DNA of 6,309 bases from Anaerolineales bacterium (GCA_015494815.1 WGAK01000019.1:1-6309), one strand, 5' to 3'. Shown: positions 1 to 5,349, numbered from the stretch's first letter. Numbers and translations are program-made. Notes: generated from the sequence alone by a model not told the origin.

Positions 1-746
1 AGCACTTCCAGGATGAACAGCACCACATCCAGGCCGATGAGGTCGGCCAGGTACAACGGCCCCATGGGATGGTTCATGCCCAACTTCATCACCGTGTCAA
101 TGGCCTGCACCGTGGCCACACCCTCTTGCAAGGCGAAAATGGCCTCGTTAACCATGGGCATGAGCACCCGGTTGGACACGAAGCCCGGCGAATCGTTGAC
201 CTCCACCGGCACTTTGCCCAACGCCTCGGCCAGGCCGATGACCGTGCGGGTGGTGGCGTCGGAAGTGCTCAGGCCCCGCACCACTTCCACCAGGCTCATC
301 AGCGGCACGGGGTTGAAGAAGTGCATACCAATCACCTGCTCGGGGCGAGCAGTCGCCGCGGCAATGCGGGTGATGGGAATCGAAGAGGTGTTGGACGCCA
401 GGATGACCTCGGGCCGGGTCACCTGGTCCAACTGCCGAAAGATGTCCAGTTTGATGTCGGGGTTCTCGGTGGCGGCCTCGATGACGAAGTCGGCCGCCGC
501 GGCGTCGTCCAGGCTCTGGGTGGTGCCGATGCTCAGCGCGGCCTGACGCTGCTCTTCGGTCAGGCGGCCCTTTTGCACCAACTTGGCCGTGGACTTGGCG
601 ATGACCTCCCGGGCCCGTTCCAGTTGGGCCGCGGCAATGTCCATGAGCGTGACCTGATAGCCTGCGGTCGCGGCCACCTGGGCAATGCCGCTGCCCATCG
701 TGCCCGCGCCCACGACGAAAATGTGGCGAATGGCCTGCGAATCCAT
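1..746 (-). CDS. hbd: 3-hydroxybutyryl-CoA (3-hydroxyacyl-CoA) dehydrogenase, C-terminus cut off by the window edge
   Basis: Cytoplasmic enzyme that interconverts 3-hydroxyacyl-CoA and 3-oxoacyl-CoA with NAD(P), as used in beta-oxidation, butyrate metabolism or polyhydroxybutyrate metabolism. The first 248 residues are present; the family is usually about 280-290, so roughly 35-40 are missing at the edge. The N-terminal Rossmann fold shows GAGTMGSGIA at residues 13-22 and the acidic residue D36 after the second strand. The active-site set of the family is complete: S121 in SNTSS, H142 in GMHFFNPVP, E154 in LVEVV and N192 in DSPGFVSNR. The C-terminal helical domain begins at about 186 and carries MNHPMGPLYLADLIGLD. 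The ATG at 746 is preceded by an AGGAGG box with good spacing. Substrate chain length cannot be read from sequence; hbd or paaH/fadB2-type names are all possible. It lies 90 bp after ttuA on the same strand but is metabolically unrelated and may have its own promoter. Confidence 0.95.
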   Translation of the reverse strand, partial: MDSQAIRHIFVVGAGTMGSGIAQVAATAGYQVTLMDIAAAQLERAREVIAKSTAKLVQKGRLTEEQRQAALSIGTTQSLDDAAAADFVIEAATENPDIKLDIFRQLDQVTRPEVILASNTSSIPITRIAAATARPEQVIGMHFFNPVPLMSLVEVVRGLSTSDATTRTVIGLAEALGKVPVEVNDSPGFVSNRVLMPMVNEAIFALQEGVATVQAIDTVMKLGMNHPMGPLYLADLIGLDVVLFILEV

Positions 747-767
747 GCTTTCCTCCTGCGTCAGAGT

Positions 768-789
768 GCGGGGGTCGGCCCCGCTTTTT
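768..789 (+). terminator. GC-rich hairpin followed by five T on the plus strand, in the dehydrogenase leader
   Basis: GCGGGG (768-773) pairs with CCCCGC (779-784) around a 5-nt loop, and TTTTT follows at 785-789. In form this is an intrinsic terminator for plus-strand transcription, although no plus-strand gene lies upstream. It would stop antisense transcripts coming out of the dehydrogenase gene. On the minus strand the same stem would sit near the 5' end of the dehydrogenase mRNA. Confidence 0.4.
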
Positions 790-818
790 CTATACCATCG
801 TTGCGCCGCCGCGCGCAA
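789..818 (-). promoter_or_regulatory. Possible promoter of the 3-hydroxyacyl-CoA dehydrogenase gene
   Basis: On the minus strand a -10-like TATAGA (794-789) is preceded, after 18 bp, by a weak -35-like TTGCGC (818-813). Transcription would start near 782, giving a leader of about 36 nt that contains the hairpin at 768-784. The -35 matches the consensus poorly, so the gene could instead be read through from ttuB-ttuA. Confidence 0.3.
801..818. repeat. Small palindrome TTGCGC-6-GCGCAA beside the putative dehydrogenase promoter
   Basis: Perfect 6-bp inverted repeat: TTGCGC at 801-806 and GCGCAA at 813-818, with a 6-bp centre. It covers the putative -35 box and the spacer of the dehydrogenase promoter, a place where a repressor could bind. 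No regulator is identified; the arms are short and GC-rich, so chance is a real alternative. Confidence 0.3.
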
Positions 819-836
819 GATGACCAAACGCGCGGC
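808..836 (-). terminator. Hairpin directly after the ttuA stop codon, without a T-run
   Basis: On the minus strand GCCGCGCG (836-829) begins at the base after the ttuA TGA and pairs perfectly with CGCGCGGC (815-808) across a 13-nt loop. No U-tract follows, so it is not a standard intrinsic terminator; it may protect the 3' end of the ttuB-ttuA mRNA or weaken read-through into the dehydrogenase gene. It overlaps the palindrome at 801-818, so the two structures exclude each other. Confidence 0.35.
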
Positions 837-1790
837 TCAGGCCGAGGCCGACGCCGCGCCCACCTGGTCCATCAAGCGGCAAAACGCACACTTGCCGGGC
901 GCGGTGGTGGGCTGTCCGCACGACTCGCAGCGGTGCAACACCACCTGCACGGGCGCGTCGGCCTGACGCGGGTCGCGGAACCAACCTTCCTCTTTGGCCT
1001 TCAAGAAGTTGACATAGAACTGCAACTTGGCCCCCGGGCGTTCCGCTTCGAGCCGGTTGAGCAACTCTTTGTAATAGATGGACTTGGCCCCCTGGGCAAA
1101 GGGGCATTCGTCGTAGATGTACTCGATGCCGCGCAGCAAGGCATAGGCCGCGGTCTCCCGCTCGTAGAACCGCACCAAAGGCTTGGCTTTACGCGCAAAG
1201 CCCGGCTCTGCGGGCAACACCGGCCCTTGCCGCACGATGTAGCCCATCTGCCATTGCAGCACATTGCCGAAGAGCACCGCGACCTCGTCGTCCAGATTGT
1301 GCCCGGTGACCAGCACATCGTAGCCCATGTCGTGTGCGATGCGGTTCATCTCATGGCGCTTCACCAGCCCACACACCGCGCACGGCTTGCCCTTGCCGCG
1401 CCGGCTGCGCCGGGCCAGTTCGGGCACGCCCAGGCCATACTCGCCGGGGATGTCCACGATGTGCAGGGTGAGGCCCCGCTCGGCCGCGAAGGCCTGGCTG
1501 AGGCGCTGCGACTCGGCCGAATAGCCAATGCCGCCGTCAATACCCAGCGCAATGTACAGCCCATCGGCCTGGTAGCCCAGCCGCCACAGCACATCCCATA
1601 CGGCCAGCGAGTCTTTGCCCCCCGACACGGCCACTAAAACCTTCTCGTCACGCGTGAACATGCGATAGCGCCGAATGCTGCGCTCGGTTTGGGCCACGAA
1701 CCATTCCAGATAATGGGCCTTGCACAGCCCCAAACGGTGCTGCCGCATGTACATCACCGCGGGCGCACCGCACTTCTTGCACTTCCGCAT
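837..1790 (-). CDS. ttuA: TtuA-family tRNA-5-methyluridine(54) 2-sulfurtransferase
   Basis: 317-residue PP-loop ATPase of the TtcA/TtuA family. Family members adenylate the 2-oxygen of U54/T54 in the tRNA T-loop and replace it with sulfur, giving 2-thioribothymidine, which stabilises tRNA in thermophiles. All expected parts are visible in order: an N-terminal zinc site C4, C7, C23, H26; the ATP-binding SGGKDS loop at 56-61; the cysteines C137 and C140 (PCAVCG) and C229 (CPFA) that hold the 4Fe-4S cluster; the motif TGHNLDDE at 162-169; and a C-terminal zinc finger C288, C291, C301, C304. The 92-residue gap from C137 to C229 equals that recalled for the Thermus enzyme. The ATG at 1790 has AGGAGG (1795-1800) just upstream, between the ttuB stop and this start. 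The neighbouring ttuB supports TtuA over TtcA, whose target is tRNA C32. Length is normal and no key residue is missing. Confidence 0.93.
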   Translation of the reverse strand: MRKCKKCGAPAVMYMRQHRLGLCKAHYLEWFVAQTERSIRRYRMFTRDEKVLVAVSGGKDSLAVWDVLWRLGYQADGLYIALGIDGGIGYSAESQRLSQAFAAERGLTLHIVDIPGEYGLGVPELARRSRRGKGKPCAVCGLVKRHEMNRIAHDMGYDVLVTGHNLDDEVAVLFGNVLQWQMGYIVRQGPVLPAEPGFARKAKPLVRFYERETAAYALLRGIEYIYDECPFAQGAKSIYYKELLNRLEAERPGAKLQFYVNFLKAKEEGWFRDPRQADAPVQVVLHRCESCGQPTTAPGKCAFCRLMDQVGAASASA

Positions 1791-1803
1791 AGCGCCTCCT
1801 GGG

Positions 1804-2019
1804 CTACCCGCCCGAAATCACAGCCACCAGACGAATGACATCACCGGCCTTGAGGCGCTCGTCGTCGGGCACCAACTCGCCGTCCCGCACGGGCAAGTAC
1901 GATTCGGGCGTCAGGCCGAGGCGCTGCATGGCCTCGCGAATGCGCAGCCCCGCGGGCACGGTGTAGGCCTTGCCGCGCAGTTTCAGCGTCGCCGTCTTGG
2001 GCGCAGGGGTCTCACTCAT
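1804..2019 (-). CDS. ttuB: TtuB-like ubiquitin-fold sulfur carrier protein (MoaD/ThiS superfamily)
   Basis: Protein of 71 residues ending in Gly-Gly, with the ThiS/MoaD/TtuB beta-grasp pattern: a first hairpin TATLKLRGKAYTVPAG (9-24), a helix IREAMQRLGL (27-36), VRDGELVPDDERLKAGD in the middle, and a last strand VIRLVAVISGG (61-71). In the family the terminal glycine is adenylated by a MoeB/TtuC-type E1-like enzyme, converted to a thiocarboxylate, and used as sulfur donor. No E1-like gene or cysteine desulfurase is in the window. The partner is almost certainly TtuA, encoded 13 bp downstream. The ATG at 2019 is preferred over the longer reading frame to 2157 because GGAGGT lies just upstream, the family length fits, and the strong promoter at 2066-2094 would start transcription near 2059, inside the longer frame. 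By sequence alone, ThiS or MoaD function cannot be excluded. Confidence 0.88.
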   Translation of the reverse strand: MSETPAPKTATLKLRGKAYTVPAGLRIREAMQRLGLTPESYLPVRDGELVPDDERLKAGDVIRLVAVISGG

Positions 2020-2065
2020 GGGGAACACCTCCGGTGCGGCCGGGTCGGGCCCGTCCGCGGCGTTC

Positions 2066-2094
2066 ATTCTACCGAAGGCCACGCGGCCCGTCAA
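2066..2094 (-). promoter_or_regulatory. Sigma-70-type promoter of ttuB-ttuA
   Basis: On the minus strand TTGACG (2094-2089, 5/6 match to TTGACA), a 17-bp spacer and TAGAAT (2071-2066, 5/6 match to TATAAT). Transcription should start near 2059, leaving a leader of about 40 nt before the ttuB ATG at 2019. This is the best housekeeping promoter in the window. Confidence 0.78.
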
Positions 2095-2103
2095 CGCCGG
2101 GGC

Positions 2104-2112
2104 TGGTATAAT
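2104..2112 (+). promoter_or_regulatory. Extended -10 promoter of the ECF sigma gene
   Basis: TGGTATAAT: a perfect TATAAT (2107-2112) with the TG of an extended -10 element one base upstream. No -35 match is seen at 15-18 bp distance, as is usual for extended -10 promoters. Transcription would start near 2119, about 31 nt before the ATG at 2150. This suggests expression by the housekeeping sigma rather than pure autoregulation. Confidence 0.62.
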
Positions 2113-2149
2113 CCTCGCGCCGTTGGGCCACCTTTCCCGTGGATGTCGC

Positions 2150-2725
2150 ATGACCACCTCGCCTCTTGCCGCCGACGCGGACGACCGCCGCGACGAAGCG
2201 TTGATTCGGGCCGCGCGTCAGGGCGACGCGGACGCGTTTCGCGGCCTCTACCAGCGTTACGCCCGACGGCTGTACGCGTTCTTCTTAGGCTACACCGCGG
2301 ACCCCGCCCTGGCCGAAGAACTGGTCAACGACACCTTCGTGCGGGTCTGGCGCGCGCTGGCACGTTATCAAGAGGAAGGGCACTTTCAGGCCTGGCTGTT
2401 CCGCATTGCCCGCAACATCGCCACCGACGCGCATCGCCGCCGTCAACGGCGGCCGCCCGAGGTGCCCCTGGAGGATGCGACGCGCGACCCCCGCGGGTTC
2501 GTCGAGCCCGCCCTGCCCGACGAACGATGGCCCGAAGTCGAGGCCGCGCTGCAAAGCCTGCCCCCCGACTACCGGCTGGTGCTGCTGCTGCGATTCGTCG
2601 AGGGGCTCAGCCCGGCCGAAATCGCGCCGCTGCTGGACCGTTCCCCCGAAGCCGTGCGCGTGCTGCAGTTTCGCGCCCTGCGGGCGCTGCGCCGCCGGCT
2701 GGGCACCGACCCTCGCGACGCGTAA
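2150..2725 (+). CDS. ECF-family RNA polymerase sigma factor (sigma-70 family, group 4)
   Basis: 191-residue sigma factor with the two domains of the ECF class. Sigma-2 covers about residues 17-100: LYQRYARRLYAFFLGYTAD, then the region 2.2 motif AEELVNDTFVRVWRAL (55-70), then FQAWLFRIARNIATDAHRRR (79-98) for regions 2.3-2.4, which melt and read the -10. Sigma-4 covers about 129-184 with the helix-turn-helix LSPAEIAPLLDRSPEAVRVL (153-172) that reads the -35. The acidic/proline linker between them is about 30 residues, and there is no sigma-3. The ATG at 2150 is chosen over upstream in-frame starts because the promoter at 2104-2112 lies inside the longer frame and the sigma-2 domain begins normally after it. 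The ribosome-binding site is weak (only GGA at 2141-2143), so translation may be low. The next gene, 34 bp downstream, encodes a membrane protein that probably restrains it. Target promoters are unknown. Confidence 0.93.
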   Translation: MTTSPLAADADDRRDEALIRAARQGDADAFRGLYQRYARRLYAFFLGYTADPALAEELVNDTFVRVWRALARYQEEGHFQAWLFRIARNIATDAHRRRQRRPPEVPLEDATRDPRGFVEPALPDERWPEVEAALQSLPPDYRLVLLLRFVEGLSPAEIAPLLDRSPEAVRVLQFRALRALRRRLGTDPRDA

Positions 2726-2737
2726 CATTTGAATATC

Positions 2738-2755
2738 ATGAGCGTTTGGCTTTAG
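2738..2755 (+). other. Five-codon mini-ORF (MSVWL) before the membrane-protein gene
   Basis: ATG at 2738 followed by four codons and TAG at 2753-2755, ending four bases before the next ATG at 2760. The gene at 2760 has no clear Shine-Dalgarno sequence of its own, so re-initiation after such a mini-ORF is conceivable. The mini-ORF has no good ribosome-binding site either; it may be chance. Confidence 0.15.
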
Positions 2756-2759
2756 TGAG

Positions 2760-3878
2760 ATGGACGAGCAAACCTTCTGGTTCGAACAAACCCTCCAGGC
2801 CCTCGAAGCCGGCCAGTCGCTGGACCAGGCCCTGGCCGCGGTGCCGCCCGCGGTGCGCGCCGCGGTGCGCGAGGCCGTCGAGGCCGCGCTGTGGATGCAA
2901 GACGCGGCCGCGCCCACGCTGCACCGGCTGGCCCAGGCCTGGACGCCGCCGCCCCCGCCTCCGGCGCCCTTGGCCGAGCCTGCCGCGGCCCCGGCCCCGC
3001 GCCTGGGCGCCCGCCTGACGGGCCGGCTCGCGCGGCTGGGCTGGGCCTGGGTCGCCGCGGCGGTCCTGGTCTTGCTGGCCCTCACCGGCGGCACGGCCTA
3101 CGCGGCCGCGCGCGCCTTGCCGGGCGAATGGGCCTATCCCCTCAAGCGCGCGGCCGAAGAATGGCACTGGCGCCGCGCCGACGACCATCAACGCCTGAAC
3201 CTCGCCCTGGACTGGTCCGACCGCCGCCTGGACGAAGCCCTGCAAGCGCAGGCCGGGGCGCGGCCCGACGCGGTCAACCAGGCGCTGCGGCTCTACGCCG
3301 ACCATCTGACGCGCGGCCGGGATGTTTGGGCCCGCCTGCAAGCCCAGGGGCAAACCTCGTCCGCGCTGCGGCACACCGTAGAAGCACGCCTCAAAGCCCA
3401 GGAGCCCCGCCTGGAGGCCCTGGCATCTGCCGCCGCGTGGCACCGGGCGCGCGCCGCGCACCAGGCCTTTGTCCAAACCGTGGCCCTCGAGCGGGCCGAG
3501 CGCGGCGGCGGGCCCGCCACCCTCACGCGCACCACCGCGACGCCCGGCCCCACGGCCACCCCTACGCCGACCGCCACGCCAACCCCGCGCGCGGCCACCC
3601 CCACGCCCGCACTGCCGCCGGGCGAGGCCTGGGATGACACCCGCGCGGCCTCGCCGACGCCGACCGGCGCCCCCACCGACGACGCGTGCGTGAGCCGCGG
3701 CCTGGGCGACGCGCAAAACCAGTGCGTACCGGCCGACCAGGGCGGAGGGAACGACGCCAACGACAACCCCGCGGGCAGCGGCAGCGCGCCACCGGGGCAA
3801 GGCCCGCCCGATACGCCGCCGGGGCAAGACAACGGCCCGCCCGACGCACCCCCCGGCCAGGGAAACGGTCCGCCCTGA
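2760..3878 (+). CDS. Membrane protein with DUF5667-like domain, probable anti-sigma factor of the upstream ECF sigma
   Basis: 372 residues in four parts. Residues 1-60 form a cytoplasmic helical region (FEQTLQALEAGQSLDQALAAVP) suited to bind the sigma factor. A proline/alanine linker (62-80) leads to one membrane helix at about 95-117. Outside the membrane, about 118-245 matches the DUF5667 pattern: LPGEWAYPLKRAAEEW (120-135), then RLNLALDWSDRRLDEA (145-160) and further charged helices. From about 256 to 305 the chain is Thr/Pro-rich (TATPTPTATPTP), followed by C310 and C322, which might pair, and a Gly/Asn/Pro tail with three PPGQ units. The gene lies 34 bp after the sigma gene, a gene order known for sigma/anti-sigma pairs in Chloroflexota. 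No zinc-binding HxxxCxxC motif of ZAS anti-sigma factors is seen, so the sigma-binding role is inferred from order and topology. In-frame stop TGA at 2739 fixes ATG 2760 as the earliest ATG. Confidence 0.8.
   Translation: MDEQTFWFEQTLQALEAGQSLDQALAAVPPAVRAAVREAVEAALWMQDAAAPTLHRLAQAWTPPPPPPAPLAEPAAAPAPRLGARLTGRLARLGWAWVAAAVLVLLALTGGTAYAAARALPGEWAYPLKRAAEEWHWRRADDHQRLNLALDWSDRRLDEALQAQAGARPDAVNQALRLYADHLTRGRDVWARLQAQGQTSSALRHTVEARLKAQEPRLEALASAAAWHRARAAHQAFVQTVALERAERGGGPATLTRTTATPGPTATPTPTATPTPRAATPTPALPPGEAWDDTRAASPTPTGAPTDDACVSRGLGDAQNQCVPADQGGGNDANDNPAGSGSAPPGQGPPDTPPGQDNGPPDAPPGQGNGPP
3537..3611 (+). repeat. Thr/Pro-encoding low-complexity stretch
   Basis: Degenerate repeats of ACC/ACG-CCC/CCG codons encode alternating Thr-Pro (TATPGPTATPTPTATPTP and onward) in the extracellular part of the membrane protein. 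Such linkers span the cell wall or surface layer in many bacteria. The strong GC bias also creates long spurious reading frames on the other strand. Confidence 0.7.
3789..3875 (+). repeat. Three imperfect PPGQ repeats at the C-terminus of the membrane protein
   Basis: PPGQ is encoded at 3789-3800, 3816-3827 and 3849-3860, each followed by a short Gly/Asn/Pro-rich segment (GPPDT, DNGPPDA, GNGPP). The units are 27 and 33 bp apart and differ at the nucleotide level. The repeat ends one codon before the stop. It is probably a flexible surface-exposed tail. Confidence 0.7.
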
Positions 3879-3900
3879 AGCGGCCTTGAAAGGCGCCAGG

Positions 3901-3926
3901 CCCCCGTCGCCACGACGGGGGTTTTT
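3901..3926 (+). terminator. Intrinsic terminator after the sigma/anti-sigma operon
   Basis: CCCCCGTCG (3901-3909) pairs perfectly with CGACGGGGG (3913-3921) across a 3-nt loop, followed by TTTTT (3922-3926). It starts 22 bp after the stop of the membrane-protein gene. An outer inverted repeat, AAAGGCGC (3889-3896) and GCGCCTTT (3928-3935), encloses it. It separates the sigma operon from the Tad operon. Confidence 0.93.
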
Positions 3927-3941
3927 CGCGCCTTTGCGCGT

Positions 3942-3966
3942 AACGCCCCGCGCCCCTCGCGGCGTT
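3942..3966. repeat. Inverted repeat AACGCC/GGCGTT in the gap before the Tad operon
   Basis: AACGCC (3942-3947) and GGCGTT (3961-3966), extended inward by GCG/CGC with a 2-nt bulge on one side. The remaining gap (3927-4030) shows no convincing sigma-70 -35/-10 pair and no clear ECF promoter, so the start point of the Tad operon is not identified. The repeat may be an operator or an RNA hairpin. Confidence 0.35.
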
Positions 3967-4030
3967 TAACCGGTTGCTACAGCAGCGCCCACCTGAAACC
4001 GATTCGCCACACTCGCGGGGGAGTTCGCCC

Positions 4031-4915
4031 ATGAACCACCAACCACACCGGCGGCAACGCCTTCTGGGGCAAGCCCTGGTGGAATTCGCCCTGGTGATGA
4101 CCTTGTTCATGTTCTTGCTGGTGGCCGTGTTCGAGTTCGGGCACCTGGCCCTGGCTTACACGCTGGTGGCCGCGGGGGTGCGCGAGGCCGGACGCTACGG
4201 TGCGGCCAGCGGCCTGAGCGAAAACGGCGTGCCGCGCTACGCCGACTGCGAAGGCATTCGCGCGGCCGCGCTGCGCCTGGGGGCATTGGGCGGCATGACG
4301 GCCGACGATGTGAGCATCGAATACGACCACGGCCCGGGCACCGCGGTGTTCGCCACCTGCCCGCCCCCCGCGCTCACCTTGGGCGACCGGATTCGCGTGC
4401 GCGCCACAGTGGAAGTGCGCCCCTGGGTGTTGGACCTGGGCACGCTGACCTTCCAGAGCCAGGTCGAGCGCACCGTGCTGGAAGCCATCCCTCTGGACGC
4501 CGGGGGGCAAAGCCCGCCGGTGCCTTCGCCCTCGCCTTCGCCCGAGCCCTCACCACCGCCCGGCGAGCAGGGCGGCGAAACCAACGAGGCATCGTTCCAG
4601 GTCACGCCCATCAACCCCACGGCTACGGCCGAGCCGGTGGGCAATTCGGGCAAGTGCAAGAACATCCAGTTTTCCTGGGACGCCAACCCCGACTGGCCCG
4701 TGGCGCCGCTCACCTATCGGGCCCGGCACACCGTGGGCGGCGTGCAAGCCCCCTTGCTCAACCTGGACGCGCCGCCCTACGCGCCCGACACCACCCTGAA
4801 CAACGGCACAACCATCACCTTCGAGGTCTGGGCCGTGTTCGTCAACGGCCTCACCAGCGGCACGCTGGAGGCCACCTACCAATGCCAGGATGGCACTTTG
4901 GTGCCCCTTCGCTGA
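4031..4915 (+). CDS. TadE-like pseudopilin with an extra C-terminal beta-rich domain
   Basis: 294 residues. A short basic N-terminus (MNHQPHRRQRLLG) precedes GQALVEFALV, in which G13-Q14 with E18 at +5 fits the cleavage motif of Tad pilin-type peptidases; a membrane helix spans about 19-45. Residues 46-155 match TadE: a GVREAGRYGA helix, an extracytoplasmic region with C73 and C110, and the strand IRVRATVEVRPW (121-132). Beyond the usual TadE end comes a Ser/Pro linker (162-178, SPSPSPEPSPPP) and a domain at about 207-286 with beta-rich pattern (NIQFSWDANPD, LTYRARHTVGG, TITFEVWAVFVNG, LEATYQC), resembling an Ig/FN3-like fold, with C209 and C285 near its ends. The ATG at 4031 is chosen over an earlier in-frame ATG at 3974 because GGGGGAG (4017-4023) is well placed and a standard leader results. 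First gene of the three-gene Tad operon; role in pilus assembly is inferred from family. Confidence 0.88.
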   Translation: MNHQPHRRQRLLGQALVEFALVMTLFMFLLVAVFEFGHLALAYTLVAAGVREAGRYGAASGLSENGVPRYADCEGIRAAALRLGALGGMTADDVSIEYDHGPGTAVFATCPPPALTLGDRIRVRATVEVRPWVLDLGTLTFQSQVERTVLEAIPLDAGGQSPPVPSPSPSPEPSPPPGEQGGETNEASFQVTPINPTATAEPVGNSGKCKNIQFSWDANPDWPVAPLTYRARHTVGGVQAPLLNLDAPPYAPDTTLNNGTTITFEVWAVFVNGLTSGTLEATYQCQDGTLVPLR

Positions 4916-4929
4916 CAGGAGCGCACAGG

Positions 4930-5334
4930 ATGCCGCGATATCGCCTTCGGGGCCAGAGCCTGGTGGAATTCACCTTTATCGTGATATTTCTGCTCATCCT
5001 GCTGGGCGGCATCATCGATGTCGGCCGGGCGCTGGCCTTGTATGTGCGGCTGGCCGACGCGGCCGAGGAGGGCGCGGCCTACGCGTCCGTGCATCCCACC
5101 GACACCGCCGGTATCGAGGCCCGCGCCCTGGCCCAAACCGAATCGTCCACGGCCCAGGTCACCGTCACCTTCCTCACCGAACCGTGCGCCGGGCATGGGG
5201 TCGAGGTGCGGGTGCAAGATGAGTTGCCCTTGATTTTCCCCTTCACCCGCTGGTTTTGGCCGCAAGGGCGGGTCACCCTGCACGCGCAGGCCATCCACAC
5301 CGTCTTACGGCCCTTGTGCACCGGCAACCCTTGA
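4930..5334 (+). CDS. TadE-like pseudopilin, short form
   Basis: 134 residues, the common size for TadE/TadF proteins. The basic leader MPRYRLRG is followed by QSLVEFTFIVIFLLILLGG: cleavage after G8 would place E13 at +5 as in Flp-type prepilins, and the hydrophobic helix covers about 14-36. After it come IDVGRALALYVRLADAAEEGAAYASVHP (29-56), typical of the family, a strand region AQVTVTFL (75-82), C86, VEVRVQ (91-96), and a final strand RVTLHAQAIHTV; C130 near the end may pair with C86. ATG 4930 has AGGAG at 4917-4921 with 8-nt spacing, and the gene starts 14 bp after the preceding TadE stop, so the two are co-expressed. Family members are minor pilins needed for Tad pilus assembly; here, unlike its neighbour, there is no extra domain. 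Confidence 0.9.
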   Translation: MPRYRLRGQSLVEFTFIVIFLLILLGGIIDVGRALALYVRLADAAEEGAAYASVHPTDTAGIEARALAQTESSTAQVTVTFLTEPCAGHGVEVRVQDELPLIFPFTRWFWPQGRVTLHAQAIHTVLRPLCTGNP

Positions 5335-5349
5335 GCCAGGAGAACGACG

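Noticed and set aside
69..1637. 522-codon open frame on the plus strand
   Set aside because: It runs antisense through two well-supported genes (dehydrogenase and ttuA); the product is rich in His/Arg/Gly without any domain and results from high GC.
2089..2098. Shared AACGCC motif upstream of the sigma gene and of the Tad operon as an ECF -35 box
   Set aside because: The distance from the motif to TATAAT at 2107 is too short for a -35/-10 pair, and no matching -10 follows the motif at 3942; the hexamer is expected by chance in GC-rich DNA.
1970..2149. Upstream extension of the sigma factor to an ATG at 1970
   Set aside because: It would overlap ttuB and include the extended -10 promoter; the sigma-2 domain starts normally after ATG 2150.
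2020..2157. Upstream extension of ttuB to an ATG at 2157
   Set aside because: The added 46 residues resemble no ThiS/MoaD protein, and a near-consensus promoter plus a GGAGGT site lie within the extension.
1720..3018. 432-codon open frame on the plus strand
   Set aside because: It crosses ttuA, ttuB, the promoter region, the sigma gene and the next gene in the wrong frames; the sequence is Arg/Pro/Ala-rich and the true sigma frame has clear domains.
2736..3827. 363-codon open frame on the minus strand
   Set aside because: It is the mirror of the membrane-protein gene; the product is Gly/Arg-rich low complexity with no recognisable fold.
3537..3875. Repeats in the membrane-protein gene as a CRISPR or tandem DNA array
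   Set aside because: The repeats are degenerate at DNA level, keep the reading frame and encode Thr/Pro and PPGQ units; there are no constant repeats with unique spacers.
4654..4929. Upstream extension of the second TadE to an ATG at 4654
   Set aside because: It overlaps the first TadE gene in another frame; AGGAG at 4917-4921 and the prepilin leader fix the start at 4930.
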